Positions 23,268 through 31,690 of a stretch of DNA of 64,000 bases are shown piece by piece; positions within the stretch are counted from its first letter, which is position 1, and every line of letters starts with the position of its first letter. The notes beneath the pieces were generated by a model. The model was given only the letters and a program-made list of their open reading frames with translations. It searched no databases and was not told the DNA's origin. The DNA lies in assembly GCF_030719035.1 (NCBI RefSeq), contig NZ_CP132203.1:5970501-6034500 (forward strand), read 5' to 3'. A program made the translations under genes and the position numbers. Origin of the DNA: Hahella sp. HNIBRBA332 (lineage in GTDB: Bacteria; Pseudomonadota; Gammaproteobacteria; Pseudomonadales; Oleiphilaceae).

Positions 23268-24619
23268 GTGATGCTATTAGACGTCGACTGCGCTGCGCCG
23301 TCTACACCCGCAAGTCCACCGAGGAAGGCCTTGAACAGGAGTACAACTCCATTGACGCCCAACGGGACGCGGGACACGCCTATATCGCCAGTCAACGTGC
23401 GGAAGGGTGGATTTCTGTTGAGGATGACTACGACGATCCCGCTTATTCCGGCGGCGATATGGAGCGTCCCGCTCTACAGCGCCTGCTTAGCGATGTGGAA
23501 ACCGGCAAGGTGGATATCATCGTCGTATACAAAATTGACCGCTTAACTCGTAGCCTTACCGACTTCTCCAAAATCGTGGACGTATTGGATCGCAGTGGCG
23601 TGTCTTTCGTATCCGTGACTCAGCAGATCAACAGCGCCACCTCGATGGGGCGGCTGATGCTGAACGTGCTGCTTTCCTTCGCGCAATTCGAACGCGAGGT
23701 CATTGGAGAGCGCATTCGCGATAAGATTGCCGCGAGTAAGCGCAGAGGGATGTGGATGGGCGGCATACCGCCGCTTGGCTATGACCTGGATGGACGTTAT
23801 CTCGTCCCCAATGATCGTGAGGCAGAGCTGATCCGTCATATTTTTCAGCGTTTCATCGCATTGGGCTCCAGCACTTCCCTCATGAAAGAGCTGCGCCAGC
23901 AGGGCGTTACCGCCAAGTCCTGGACGACCAGCGATGGCCGTGTTCGTGAAGGAAAACCACTTGATAGGACGATGATCTATCGAGTGCTCACCAACCGGGT
24001 CTACCTCGGTGAAATCAGGCATCGGAAAGCTTGGTACAAGGGAAAGCATTCTCCTCTCATCAGTCCTGAGTTGTGGGATCAAGCTCATGAGATTCTACGT
24101 AAAAATCACCGCTCTCGCGGAAACACCTTGCGCGCCAAAGTGCCCTACCTGCTGAAAGGCATTATCTTCGATTCCGAAGGCCGGGCGCTGACGCCTTGGC
24201 ACACCACTAAGAGAAGCGGAAAGCGTTATCGATACTACATTCCACAACGAGACGAGAGGGAGGGCGCCAGCGCATCCGGATTGCCTCGCTTACCCGCGGC
24301 CGAACTCGAGTCCGCTGTACTGGAGCAATTACGCGGCTATCTGTGCTCTCCGACTTTGATGCAGGATATTTCATCGATGGGCGCGCACCTGGACCCTGAG
24401 CTGGACGAGGCCAAGGTCACTGTCGCGATGACGCAACTGGACGCCATTTGGGAGCAACTGTTTCCGGCGGAGCAGTCCCGCATCGTGCGCCTGCTGGTGG
24501 AGAAAATCATATTCACGCCCATGAGTTTAGAGGTGAGACTTCGCATGAATGGCATTGAACAAATAACCCAGGAGCTGTGCGCCAACACCAATCATTTCAC
24601 AGAGGAGAATGTGGCGTGA
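23264..24619 (+). CDS. Large serine recombinase
   Basis: 451 residues from ATG 23264, preceded by GGGAGG and overlapping the DUF2924 stop. The catalytic serine is S18 in VYTRKSTEEG. The resolvase domain continues with YDDPAYSGGDMERPALQRLL, VYKIDRLTRSL and FAQFEREVIGERIRDK. A recombinase domain (~190-290) and a degenerate zinc-ribbon region follow. The cysteines usually expected in the zinc ribbon are largely absent, as in one known subgroup. It probably catalyses integration or excision of the surrounding element; attachment sites were not identified. Confidence 0.9.
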   Translation: MSDAIRRRLRCAVYTRKSTEEGLEQEYNSIDAQRDAGHAYIASQRAEGWISVEDDYDDPAYSGGDMERPALQRLLSDVETGKVDIIVVYKIDRLTRSLTDFSKIVDVLDRSGVSFVSVTQQINSATSMGRLMLNVLLSFAQFEREVIGERIRDKIAASKRRGMWMGGIPPLGYDLDGRYLVPNDREAELIRHIFQRFIALGSSTSLMKELRQQGVTAKSWTTSDGRVREGKPLDRTMIYRVLTNRVYLGEIRHRKAWYKGKHSPLISPELWDQAHEILRKNHRSRGNTLRAKVPYLLKGIIFDSEGRALTPWHTTKRSGKRYRYYIPQRDEREGASASGLPRLPAAELESAVLEQLRGYLCSPTLMQDISSMGAHLDPELDEAKVTVAMTQLDAIWEQLFPAEQSRIVRLLVEKIIFTPMSLEVRLRMNGIEQITQELCANTNHFTEENVA

Positions 24620-25053
24620 GTGGAGGAAGCATAAAAATCACGGGACGCACCAGCACCATTTTAGCGAGTAACGGCGCTCCAACCTTGTTTATTCCCATTC
24701 GGATAAAACGCCGAGGCGGACGTAAATTAGTCACCCTTCCTCAAAGCGAAAGCGGCGATCGCCCCTGGGACACAATGCAGACGCCATTACAAATGGCCTT
24801 GATCCGAGGGCATTGTCTGGCGGCCCGTCTTGAATCGGGAGAAGCGCGCAATGTCAGCGATCTGGCGAAGAAAGAAGGCATGAACATCAGCTATCTCAGC
24901 CGCTTTCTGAACTTGACCTTATTGCCTCCTGACATCGTGGCGGCCATTCTTGATGACTCGCTGCCCAGTCACATATCGTTTACCGGTCTGACAATCGATC
25001 CACCGTTGTTGTGGGAGGAGCAAAGAGAAAGGGCAGGGATGGGAAAAGTTTGA
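24616..25053 (+). CDS. Small helix-turn-helix protein after the recombinase
   Basis: 145 residues from GTG 24616, overlapping the recombinase stop. The C-terminal half (ALIRGHCLAARLESGEARNV then LAKKEGMNISYLSRFLNLTL) is a ParB/sigma-like helix-turn-helix often found after such recombinases. The N-terminal half is basic. It is likely a DNA-binding partner or directionality factor of the recombinase, which is inference from position. Confidence 0.65.
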   Translation: MSGGSIKITGRTSTILASNGAPTLFIPIRIKRRGGRKLVTLPQSESGDRPWDTMQTPLQMALIRGHCLAARLESGEARNVSDLAKKEGMNISYLSRFLNLTLLPPDIVAAILDDSLPSHISFTGLTIDPPLLWEEQRERAGMGKV

Positions 25054-25057
25054 AAGA

Positions 25058-25437
25058 GTCGGCGTTGAGTAGCCGAACCCAACGCCGACGGACCACGATA
25101 AGAACACTGGAGTCATAGCGGTCCCTTGGGAGTTTAGCAGTTGAACGCGAAGCTTGAACAGGCGGCTGGAAGCTTCGAAGCAGCGAGCGGGAGAACGCCT
25201 ACCTTCCTAAAAGCGTTGGCGCTGAGCGGGCCTTTCCAGCGCCGACTCGCCATCACAGCGACCTCGACGTCGTGTAGTGGTTAGAGCTGATCGGACATGT
25301 ATGAAAGGAAGAAGATTTTCAAGGTTCAGGCCGACGTGTGCATTGGAGAGGTAATCCAGTTGCAATCCCTCGCGGATTACGCGTTCATAGGCTACCTCTA
25401 ATCGCCGGCGCTAGGTGGTGACACACCCAACGCCGAC
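25058..25437. repeat. Three related palindromic units in a 400 bp non-coding gap
   Basis: Hairpins at 25058-25089 (GTCGGCGTT/AACGCCGAC), 25215-25246 (GTTGGCGCTG/CAGCGCCGAC) and 25404-25437 (GCCGGCGCT/AACGCCGAC) share nearly the same arms with 12-17 nt loops. None has a T-run. They occupy the gap between the recombinase module and the RadC-like gene, which otherwise has no supported coding sequence. Confidence 0.5.
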
Positions 25438-25467
25438 TAACCACAACCAACTTACACGGAGTTGATC

Positions 25468-26019
25468 ATGGCTGACGTCGAGTCTACTACGGCCACGCTT
25501 CATTTGAACAGGCGCACCGGGGAATTTACCCTATCCGTGCCCCTGGATTCGGACATCGTTTTAAAGGCCGCCAAACGCGCTCTGGCGCAACGGTTTAAAC
25601 GTCATTCCTGCAATATGGATGACCCGGGTAAAGTGAAAGAGTATCTGATGATGCATCTGGCGCCGGAGCCACGCGAAACGTTCGTGGGACTTTTCCTGGA
25701 TACTCAGAACCGATTGATCGCCTACGAAGTGCTATTCCGTGGCGCGATCGACGAGGCCCATATTTATCCTCGCGAAGTGGTGAAAGCGGCGTTACGCCAT
25801 AACGCTGCGAAAGTCATCGTCGCCCACAATCATCCCTCTGGCGATCCCAAACCTAGCGTGAACGACCAGCTCATTACCTACCGCTTGCTGCAAGCGTTGA
25901 TGCTTGTTGAAATTCCACTCATCGACCACTTTGTGGTGGGAGGGGATCAAGTCGTGAGCATGGCGGCGCAGGGTCTTTTTGGGAAACGGCCACGGAAACT
26001 GCCCGAGCCAGTAATGTAA
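25468..26019 (+). CDS. RadC-like JAB/MPN domain protein
   Basis: 183 residues from ATG 25468 (CGGAG upstream). It has the RadC/JAMM signature EVLFRGAIDEAHIYPREVVK and VIVAHNHPSGDPKPS with the metal ligands HxH and a following Asp (VNDQLITY), and ends with the usual DHFVVGGDQVVSM. The N-terminal ~65 residues lack the RadC helix-hairpin-helix and are replaced by a short element-specific region. RadC-like genes are common passengers of integrative elements; the biochemical role is not settled. Confidence 0.88.
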   Translation: MADVESTTATLHLNRRTGEFTLSVPLDSDIVLKAAKRALAQRFKRHSCNMDDPGKVKEYLMMHLAPEPRETFVGLFLDTQNRLIAYEVLFRGAIDEAHIYPREVVKAALRHNAAKVIVAHNHPSGDPKPSVNDQLITYRLLQALMLVEIPLIDHFVVGGDQVVSMAAQGLFGKRPRKLPEPVM

Positions 26020-26297
26020 AAACTCTATGACGACGGGAATAGACACGTCCCGTCGTTTCACTCGCTAACCTTTCCAATAGGCAAAAGTCACCAGCCTCGG
26101 GACTTCATCCTCTTTAGCTGATACTCCATTGACGATTGGCTCATTAGACGTGTGATCTCTTTTAAGCTCAATCCACGATATGTTTTGGCTTCTTTATGAG
26201 AGATTTCGCCGCTTAGCAATGACGTTTCAAGGCTATCGCAAAGTGCAGCGTCAGGCACATATTCAGGGAGATATCGACGAATTGCTTCTTCAGCAAT
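26020..26297. other. Intergenic region with a minus-strand remnant
   Basis: The minus strand is open from about 26285 to a stop near 26102 (residues such as SGEISHKEAKTYRGLSLKEI), but there is no start codon at the expected place and the family is not recognised. This probably marks a truncated gene end. No promoter identified. Confidence 0.3.
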
Positions 26298-26624
26298 TTG
26301 TTGGGGAGATTATTGACTGCGCCGGTCCATAAGAAATATGGAATTTCTCCCGATAGGATTGAGGTTCTCGCATGCTGCCAAGTTCCAGGAAGCGCCCTCC
26401 AAGTGTTGGCTAATGCAGCTGGCGTTCCTGTATTTGCAGGTGGAGGTATGGCAGTGCAATCAAATGGTGACGTACGCGTCGTCGATGAGAAAAAAGCTGC
26501 CGAGTTCTTTAACGGAGAGGGTGCGAATATTAAGCCCGAAGACTTAACAGGAGCACAGCAAAGGGCTTTGAATTACCCTAAAGGCCAAGACGGCACTGTT
26601 TTCTTTCCGGAGAAAGAATCATGA
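26298..26624 (+). pseudogene. C-terminal fragment of a putative secreted effector toxin
   Basis: The frame starts at best from a TTG at 26298, lacks a ribosome binding site and is open further upstream to 26223, so it looks like the tail of a lost longer gene. The segment ISPDRIEVLACCQVP, then LANAAGVPVFAGGGMAV, is reminiscent of domains near the ends of polymorphic toxins and self-processing effectors. It overlaps the following putative immunity gene by 4 nt (ATGA), which is the typical toxin-immunity arrangement. The toxin activity cannot be named. Confidence 0.45.
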
Positions 26625-27184
26625 AAACATTCATTTTAGAGGCAATTGGGTTCTGGTCTGATCGTTACGAGGACGGAGTGACCCCAACGTATCTATGTGG
26701 CGAACTTCATTCAGACTTGAAAGCCAAAGTGATTGGTTATTTGAAAAATGGAGTTCGAGGCATGTCATTTTTAGGCTATGCCAGGTGCCGTTTTGAATGC
26801 GAAGACTCGGAAACGAATGTGCTTGGTAGTGCAGATCTGACAGACGGCAAATGGATTTGGCCTGAGGGCCTTTATCACTATGTTGAGAAGCACGATCTGT
26901 TGTTACCCAGGAAGTTTATTGATCATCTGGTGTCGATAGACTTCGTCCTCCCAGAGATTGATAAGGATTTAGCTCGGGTGCATGAGGACCTTTTTGAAGC
27001 TAGCGATGTCGAGCTTAAGGTCAGCTCGCACGAATGGAATGCATGGCTAAAAGAAATGGGAGAAGACGAGTATTTAAAATCGCCCGTCATCGTGCCTAAG
27101 AAGGTGCATAAATTCGATCCTGACTACGACCCCATAGCAATGGCTCACTTGATGTTTGGGGACGACGACAATCAAAAATTCTGA
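26621..27184 (+). CDS. Putative immunity protein, copy 1
   Basis: 187 residues, start overlapping the preceding effector fragment. It is about 45% identical to the protein at 27463-28014: both begin with an IGFWSxxYExGVTPxYLCG segment, continue with LGYARCRFECE, LTDGxWxWPEGLxHYVE and a C-terminal WLxEMGEExYLK. I have seen similar acidic proteins next to Rhs and T6SS effectors, but I cannot name a family. Cytoplasmic, no signal. Position and duplication argue for an immunity function. Confidence 0.6.
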   Translation: MKTFILEAIGFWSDRYEDGVTPTYLCGELHSDLKAKVIGYLKNGVRGMSFLGYARCRFECEDSETNVLGSADLTDGKWIWPEGLYHYVEKHDLLLPRKFIDHLVSIDFVLPEIDKDLARVHEDLFEASDVELKVSSHEWNAWLKEMGEDEYLKSPVIVPKKVHKFDPDYDPIAMAHLMFGDDDNQKF

Positions 27185-27257
27185 TTTCTGCTTACTCACT
27201 TATCATGTGAGGGGCACGTGATAGGATAGTTTTATTTTGGACACCTCTAGCTTGCAA

Positions 27258-27316
27258 CACTTCAAAGAACATTGCCCCGGCTTTCGTCATTACTACGCGC
27301 TGTACGAGTATTAGAT
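27258..27316 (+). pseudogene. Short remnant of a DUF4123-like gene start
   Basis: The translation LQHFKEHCPGFRHYYALYEY ends in a stop. It shares HCPGFRHYY with the longer remnant at 28111-28461, so both derive from the same gene family. It follows immunity copy 1 in the same way that the longer remnant follows copy 2. Confidence 0.4.
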
Positions 27317-27462
27317 GAACAGAAGGTTACCCAGCGCACTGAAGCGAAGGGTCGCCCCCCCCTCACGAATGAAGAGCTAAATTCTTGTTTGCGTCCTGTA
27401 GGGGAAGGATTTGAAACCTTCGCACCCAATGGTTCATGTTCTACTGTCGCATAGGAATAAAC

Positions 27463-28014
27463 ATGATCGTCACCTCTCTGAATGAAATCGGCTTCTGGTC
27501 GAATAATTATGAAAACGGAGTTACTCCAAGCTATCTGTGCGGAGATATTGGTTCTGACAAAGAAAGCATCATAAATTACCTGAAGAATGCCGCGCGCTGC
27601 GATGGTTGGCTCGGGTACGCACGCTGCCGCTTTGAATGTGAACACTCAGAGAGTAGTCCGCTTGGCGCTGCAGAACTGACTGATGGAGAGTGGTATTGGC
27701 CTGAGGGACTGGCTCACTATGTTGAAGCCCATCATCTATTGCTCCCCCCTCAATTTCTGGAACATATCAGGTCCTTAAACTACAGGGTCCCGGAGCTAGA
27801 TCCAGTGTTCTTAAAGGCAGTTCGTAACGCCTCCAACCTAAATGAAAATGACGAGTTCAAGATCAAGTTCAGTAATCACATCTGGCTGAACTGGCTCAGT
27901 GAAATGGGGGAGGAAAGCTATCTAAAACACCCAGTAGTTGTCCCTAAAGCAAAGCCAGCAGCTAGTTCGACTTTCGATCAGGATAGTTTACTACCGGGTA
28001 ACGGAGACCTATAG
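27463..28014 (+). CDS. Putative immunity protein, copy 2
   Basis: 183 residues from ATG 27463, preceded by AGGAATA; the frame is open back to 27436. It is a paralogue of the 26621 gene (EIGFWSNNYENGVTPSYLCG, LGYARCRFECEHSE, LTDGEWYWPEGLAHYVEAHH). The C-terminus diverges. The short upstream frame ending at 27454 could be the tail of a second lost effector. Orphan immunity genes of this kind protect against toxins of competing relatives. Confidence 0.6.
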   Translation: MIVTSLNEIGFWSNNYENGVTPSYLCGDIGSDKESIINYLKNAARCDGWLGYARCRFECEHSESSPLGAAELTDGEWYWPEGLAHYVEAHHLLLPPQFLEHIRSLNYRVPELDPVFLKAVRNASNLNENDEFKIKFSNHIWLNWLSEMGEESYLKHPVVVPKAKPAASSTFDQDSLLPGNGDL

Positions 28015-28110
28015 GAGCTACGACTGGGGCGCTTGTTCTTGGCTGCTCAACTTTCGGTGACACTTTAAGCTCAGGAAGAATTGTACAGAATCTAGGACTT
28101 TTTCAATTTA

Positions 28111-28461
28111 TCCACTTTAAAGGGCCACTGCCCCGGCTTTCGTCATTACTACACACTAGTCGACTGCGCCATTGACGAGCGCATTTATCCGCAATTAACC
28201 AAAGGCTCCTGCGACAGCTCGACGCTCTTTTGGCACGTTATTGGAGAAACGTTAAAGGCTGCGTCTCCCCACATCGTCGAGTTGGGCAGCGATCTTATTC
28301 GCTATGACAAGAAGGACTGCAGCTATCTGGGATTGCTGCAATTGGCATGTGGCCTGTTATGGTTTCGTCGGAGGAAGCTACCGGCGAAATTGGTGCGCCA
28401 AATCCGGTCAGGGTGGCAAGAGATTCGTTGTTGTGCATGGCTAAAACTCCCAATGTCATAA
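28111..28461 (+). pseudogene. DUF4123-like (T6SS effector adaptor) remnant
   Basis: An open stretch without start codon reads HCPGFRHYYTLVDCAIDERI, then YPQLT, and later SPHIVELGSDLIRYD. The pattern (Y-x-L-V-D-x-A-x-D-x-R-I-Y-P and P-x-I-V-E-L) is that of DUF4123 adaptors, which load effectors onto T6SS VgrG spikes. The middle and N-terminus are missing. Together with two immunity paralogues upstream it suggests a decayed effector locus. The family call is from memory and moderately sure. Confidence 0.45.
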
Positions 28462-28530
28462 CAACCAAGCCAAATAGCAGGCGTTATTCATGATGGGTAT
28501 CTAACTCGGGCCTCCTAATTGGTCGGTAAT

Positions 28531-28695
28531 TGACCTTATGCCTGTTAAATGAATCGTTTCCAACCCTCCAACAAAATGAGGGGACGCAATGGATTGCTCA
28601 TATTTCCACCAAGATTTTTAAAAAAGCATCTATATTTAACGGACAAAAGGTAGTTGTACATTGGGACTACCTTTTGATGTGGCACAGCGCCCCAA
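28531..28695 (+). repeat. ~165 bp dispersed repeat, copy 2
   Basis: About 90% identical to 9953-10117, with the same 11 bp inverted arms CAAAAGGTAGT and ACTACCTTTTG (28643-28653 and 28665-28675). Here it is not followed by a gene on the plus strand, so the element itself, not a promoter function for a fixed gene, is what is shared. Confidence 0.65.
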
Positions 28696-28802
28696 CCAGA
28701 AGTTGTTTGCTAATTCACTCTGGAGTTTGGATTGTTCAAGTGGTGTAGAGGCAACAATTAGCCTTGGGCTGAGAAAATATGAAAACCTGTGGAGACTGTC
28801 CT

Positions 28803-28831
28803 GTCGCCCTCCGTGTGAGGGCGTGGATTGA
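28803..28831 (+). CRISPR. Solitary type I-C-like CRISPR repeat (relic)
   Basis: The sequence from 28803 to 28831 begins GTCGCCCTCC and ends GAGGGCGTGGATTGA, with the hairpin GCCCTC/GAGGGC. That is the hallmark of the I-C repeat class; the usual final AAAC is replaced by GTGG, as in degenerate terminal repeats. No second repeat or cas gene is present in the window, so this is at most a relic. Confidence 0.5.
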
Positions 28832-28989
28832 GTGGTTTTGATGGAGCCAGAACTGTTCAAATAATGTAAATGTGTCCACAAAGCATCCACGCAAGTTGGC
28901 AAAGTGGGTATCTAATCAGACGGTGAAACAAAAACCGATATGGATGGGTAGGATCAGTGTTACTACTATTTGTCTAATTCACCTGTGAA

Positions 28990-29388
28990 TTACCAACTTT
29001 GAAGCTGAATTCCTTCACTTGTATTGCCGACTATACGCCAGCCAAGTTTTGTGTATAACTTTGGTATGTGCGTTAAAGCATATAGTTTAGGCGTTCGAGA
29101 TACTGCTTCTTTTATTAAGCAGCTTGCTACCCCCAACTTACGTTTACTAGGGTAGGTATAAACAGCGTTTACCCAAATTGCCGTACCTTCACCGTTTAGC
29201 CCGATATAGCCACAGAACGACACTCCACCAACTAGCGACTCCTTTTCAAATGCGCCGAGCGGTTTGGGTATCACAACTTCATTCTTTTTTCGCTCGAACG
29301 ATGTTAAGTCAGGCCATTCTTTTTTGAACATCCTAAGCAAAGCTTCAGCGATCGGACTCTCAAATTCAACTTCGCGCACTTCTAACAT
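28990..29388 (-). CDS. GNAT-family acetyltransferase (integron cassette)
   Basis: 132 residues. The acetyl-CoA binding segment SKRKLGVASCLIKEAVSR (Q/R-x-x-G-x-G/A variant) and the C-terminal YTKLGWRIVGNTSEG are typical of GNAT enzymes. It is the last recognisable cassette gene of platform A, with attC 29409-29483 just upstream. No attC is detectable after its stop, so the array is broken here. Substrate unknown; cassette GNATs include antibiotic and toxin-related acetyltransferases. Confidence 0.75.
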   Translation of the reverse strand: MLEVREVEFESPIAEALLRMFKKEWPDLTSFERKKNEVVIPKPLGAFEKESLVGGVSFCGYIGLNGEGTAIWVNAVYTYPSKRKLGVASCLIKEAVSRTPKLYALTHIPKLYTKLGWRIVGNTSEGIQLQSW

Positions 29389-29408
29389 TCTTGTTTCCGC
29401 CGTCCTTC

Positions 29409-29483
29409 ACATAACGCTTTGCACAGCGGCGCGAGGTATGAGCGTCCGGCACCGCAGGTGCGAAGTGCTGCAACTTGTTATAC
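29409..29483 (-). other. attC recombination site (between GFA and GNAT cassettes)
   Basis: Read on the minus strand, GTATAAC (29483-29477) begins and GTTATGT (29415-29409) ends a 75 bp imperfect palindrome with internal arms TTGCAGCAC and GTGCAAAGC. These match the R''/R' core sites of attC elements. Confidence 0.75.
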
Positions 29484-29493
29484 ATTTTTCCTA

Positions 29494-29883
29494 TTACTCG
29501 TGCGGGTGTTCATTAAACTGTTTGGCATTATCGCCAATTTTTAACCAGCCAGTTTTCTCAGAAACAAACTCATGAAACTGATTTTCGATTTCACTGTCTA
29601 TGCAATTTGCATTTATTGGAAAAGACCCCATTTCCGAAAGAACCTGGCCAAGAGCAGAGCCACAAACCGAACAAAAACACCGATCATATTTGTATGGTGC
29701 CACGGCCTTGTAGACTGTAATTTTATCGCGGCCAGTAGTGATATCAAATTTATCAGATTTTACGAATACCAAAGAGCTAGCCCCGATTTTACGGCAGCGG
29801 CTGCAATGACACATGCCCATCATGCTAGGCTTTTCGGTCAATTCAAATTGAACCGCTCCACAACAACAGCTTCCCTTAATCAT
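29494..29883 (-). CDS. GFA-family (glutathione-dependent formaldehyde-activating-like) zinc protein, cassette copy 2
   Basis: 129 residues, starting MIKGSCCCGAVQFEL, with zinc-binding CxCxxxxF-like and CHCSRCRK and CSVCGSAL cysteine clusters of the GFA/CENP-V fold. About 70% identical to the cassette protein at 31729-32121. Cassette GFA proteins are abundant in chromosomal integrons, where their substrate is mostly unknown. It is the first cassette of platform A: its cassette begins at the attI junction 29962-29968. Confidence 0.85.
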   Translation of the reverse strand: MIKGSCCCGAVQFELTEKPSMMGMCHCSRCRKIGASSLVFVKSDKFDITTGRDKITVYKAVAPYKYDRCFCSVCGSALGQVLSEMGSFPINANCIDSEIENQFHEFVSEKTGWLKIGDNAKQFNEHPHE

Positions 29884-29961
29884 GTCACACCTTTAGGTAA
29901 AAGATATTTCGCCTGCAAAAGAGTGACACAGCGACTGTATGAATAAACAGTGCCCGATGAT

Positions 29962-29968
29962 GTATAAC
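29962..29968 (-). other. attI/cassette junction of platform A
   Basis: GTTATAC on the minus strand is the crossover heptamer. The long repeat shared with platform B ends exactly here, inside the G/TT position, and unrelated cassette DNA begins. This is what site-specific insertion of different first cassettes into the same attI would produce. Confidence 0.65.
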
Positions 29969-30857
29969 ATGTGTATATCTCGCATGCGCATCTTTCCATT
30001 GCAACACTTTGAAGATAGTTCCTCCAGCCCACTGATGCCAGTGCAAAAATCCCGGAAAGTCAAACTGCCTCATTTACGAAAAAACGTGCGAGTATCTTGA
30101 CTCCTTCGTTAACGAACACCCTGTGCCGACAGCATCTCCATGACACAGTTGTTCGCAAGCTCTTGCGACGGGCGGTGAAAGACGCAAGCCGTGTCAACTG
30201 CCCACATTTCGTCATTCTTACGCTACTCATCTCTTGGCAGCGGGCACAGACATCAGGACAGTTCAGGGATTACTTGGACACAATGATGTTATTAATCAGG
30301 CATCGATATAGATATCGATACAATGCCTGCATGATTATACACGCCAAGGCGGTGAAAGCTTGGCTTGAGGAGAACCGGGATCATATTGAGGTATTCTATT
30401 TACCCGCCTATTCCCCGGAACTGAACCCGGACGAGTACTTGAATTGTGACTTAAAAGCAGGAGTACATGGGGGTAAGCCGGCGCGAAGGAAAGGAGATCT
30501 GAAAAAGAAAACCCGATCACATATGTGCATGTTGCAAAAGAAACCTGCGAGGGTGAAGAAATACTTTAATCACCCAAGCATCAAATATGCGGCATAAAAT
30601 ACCTATATCGATGCATGGTTAATAGTACAACTCAAACCTATACACACGTCCTGGGAAATCATTACGCGGAAACTGGGAGTCCTCTGGACCAAATTAAATC
30701 AGGTTAAGCTAGATTGGCTGTTACAGCTTGATTCCAAAGCATTCAATAATGGAATTCTTGATCTATCCAAAACCTTTCCCCCTGGGACTTAGAGCCTAAC
30801 TCCCTTTTCACAAACTCGGCATTTACGAAAACCGCGCAGGCGTGGGGAGGAGTGAAT
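29966..30857 (+). pseudogene. intI: Truncated integron integrase gene intI, platform A, with IS630 derivative inside
   Basis: The coding remnant runs from about 30120 to the stop near 30710. It shows LCRQHLHDTVVRKLLRRAVK, a frameshift, then FRHSYATHLLAAGTDIRTVQ, GLLGHNDVSAIQTYTHVLGN and a terminal SPLDQI: the C-terminal half of an IntI-type tyrosine recombinase with the box II H-x-x-R region and the active-site Tyr. The N-terminal half is missing. It is interrupted at 30292-30622. It is transcribed away from the minus-strand cassettes, the canonical integron orientation. Outside the insertion it is about 98% identical to 33203-33760. Confidence 0.8.
30292..30622 (+). mobile_element. 331 bp IS630 deletion derivative (MITE-like) with TA duplication
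   Basis: Ends TTAATCAGGCATCGATATAG (left) and TTAACCATGCATCGATATAG (right, read inward) match the intact IS630 at 53339-54436. It is flanked by TA at 30290-30291 and 30623-30624. The uninterrupted sequence in platform B (gatgttagtgc) shows the single TA target. Only the first few codons and the last ~80 codons of the transposase remain, joined in frame (MII then HAKAVKAWL). It could move only with a transposase supplied by the intact copy. Confidence 0.9.
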
Positions 30858-31110
30858 TTTCACTAAGTAGAAGGTTTCACAGCACGCTGACCGGATGCTT
30901 GGTTGCTAATCCGGCCTCTCAACATTCACATAGAATATATGATTAATATTTCTCTTTGATTTTCAGAAAACTAAAAAATATAGAGATATCACAATTCCGA
31001 AAATTGGACACACATGTCCACATAGCGTCCTCGGAGGTCACCAAAACGGCATCTAATCAGATTTTGGTACAGAAGCCGATATGGCTAATTGCTTGAATCC
31101 GCACTTGAGG

Positions 31111-31244
31111 GCTTAACGCCGCCAGCAGCGGCAGCTTGTATGGAGCATCTTTTGTGTAAAAATGAGCGTAGCGAAACACAAAAGGTGCGGAGTGTAAGCT
31201 GTCCATCCCACGCAGTGGGGCGATGCTGCCCGGCCTTGTTAGAA
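31111..31244 (-). other. attC recombination site (134 bp, VCR-length) after the GNAT cassette
   Basis: On the minus strand TTCTAAC (31244-31238) opens and GTTAAGC (31117-31111) closes a long imperfect palindrome containing nested arms such as ACACAAAAG/CTTTTGTGT. The stop codon TAA of the GNAT gene lies inside the first heptamer. Confidence 0.8.
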
Positions 31245-31682
31245 GCGGTAAATAAGTGGAACCACAAAATTTGGAACTTCTTTGCTCGGAAAGTAAGAAC
31301 TAAACCCAAATTTACGATAAAAACCTTCAGCATTTTTTGAAGAGTTTACACGGATGTAGCCTCTAGTATTTTTAGGCCTGCATTTACTAACCGCCTCGCT
31401 AAGCAATAAACGACCAGCACCACAACCGTGATTGACTGGAGTAACAAAAAGATCTGACAAATTCCAAGAATCCTGCACCAAGATAAAGCCCAGCACCTCT
31501 TCAGACATACATTTTAAAAATACATTGCTTTCTTTTTGGACACCTTTCTCAATATGTATAAACGTATTTGCAATAATTTCAGCTTTAATTTCTACCGGGA
31601 CATCAACTGAACTTTCAATTGCTTCTTTGGCAATACCTTTCAGAATCCCAAAATCGTTCTCTGACACTAACTCGATGTTCAT
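31239..31682 (-). CDS. GNAT-family acetyltransferase (integron cassette)
   Basis: 147 residues from ATG 31682 (MNIELVSENDFG); the frame is open to 31820 but that part lies in the previous cassette. VLGFILVQDSWNLSDLFVTP, then the acetyl-CoA loop HGCGAGRLLLSEAV and a C-terminal SSKNAEGFYRKFGF, define a GNAT fold. The stop is embedded in attC 31111-31244, as usual for cassettes. Confidence 0.8.
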   Translation of the reverse strand: MNIELVSENDFGILKGIAKEAIESSVDVPVEIKAEIIANTFIHIEKGVQKESNVFLKCMSEEVLGFILVQDSWNLSDLFVTPVNHGCGAGRLLLSEAVSKCRPKNTRGYIRVNSSKNAEGFYRKFGFSSYFPSKEVPNFVVPLIYRF

Positions 31683-31690
31683 TATTCGGA

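Noticed and set aside
30097..30597. A 166-residue plus-strand ORF that could be taken as a transposase or novel protein
   Set aside because: It is a chimera of the intI remnant and the IS630 deletion derivative, joined across the TA insertion point.
28890..31085. Diverged ~70 bp similarity (28867-28943 against 31013-31082, with TCTAATCAGA and CCGATATGG blocks)
   Set aside because: Too short and diverged to name; possibly attC-proximal or IS debris. Noted but not enough to call an element.
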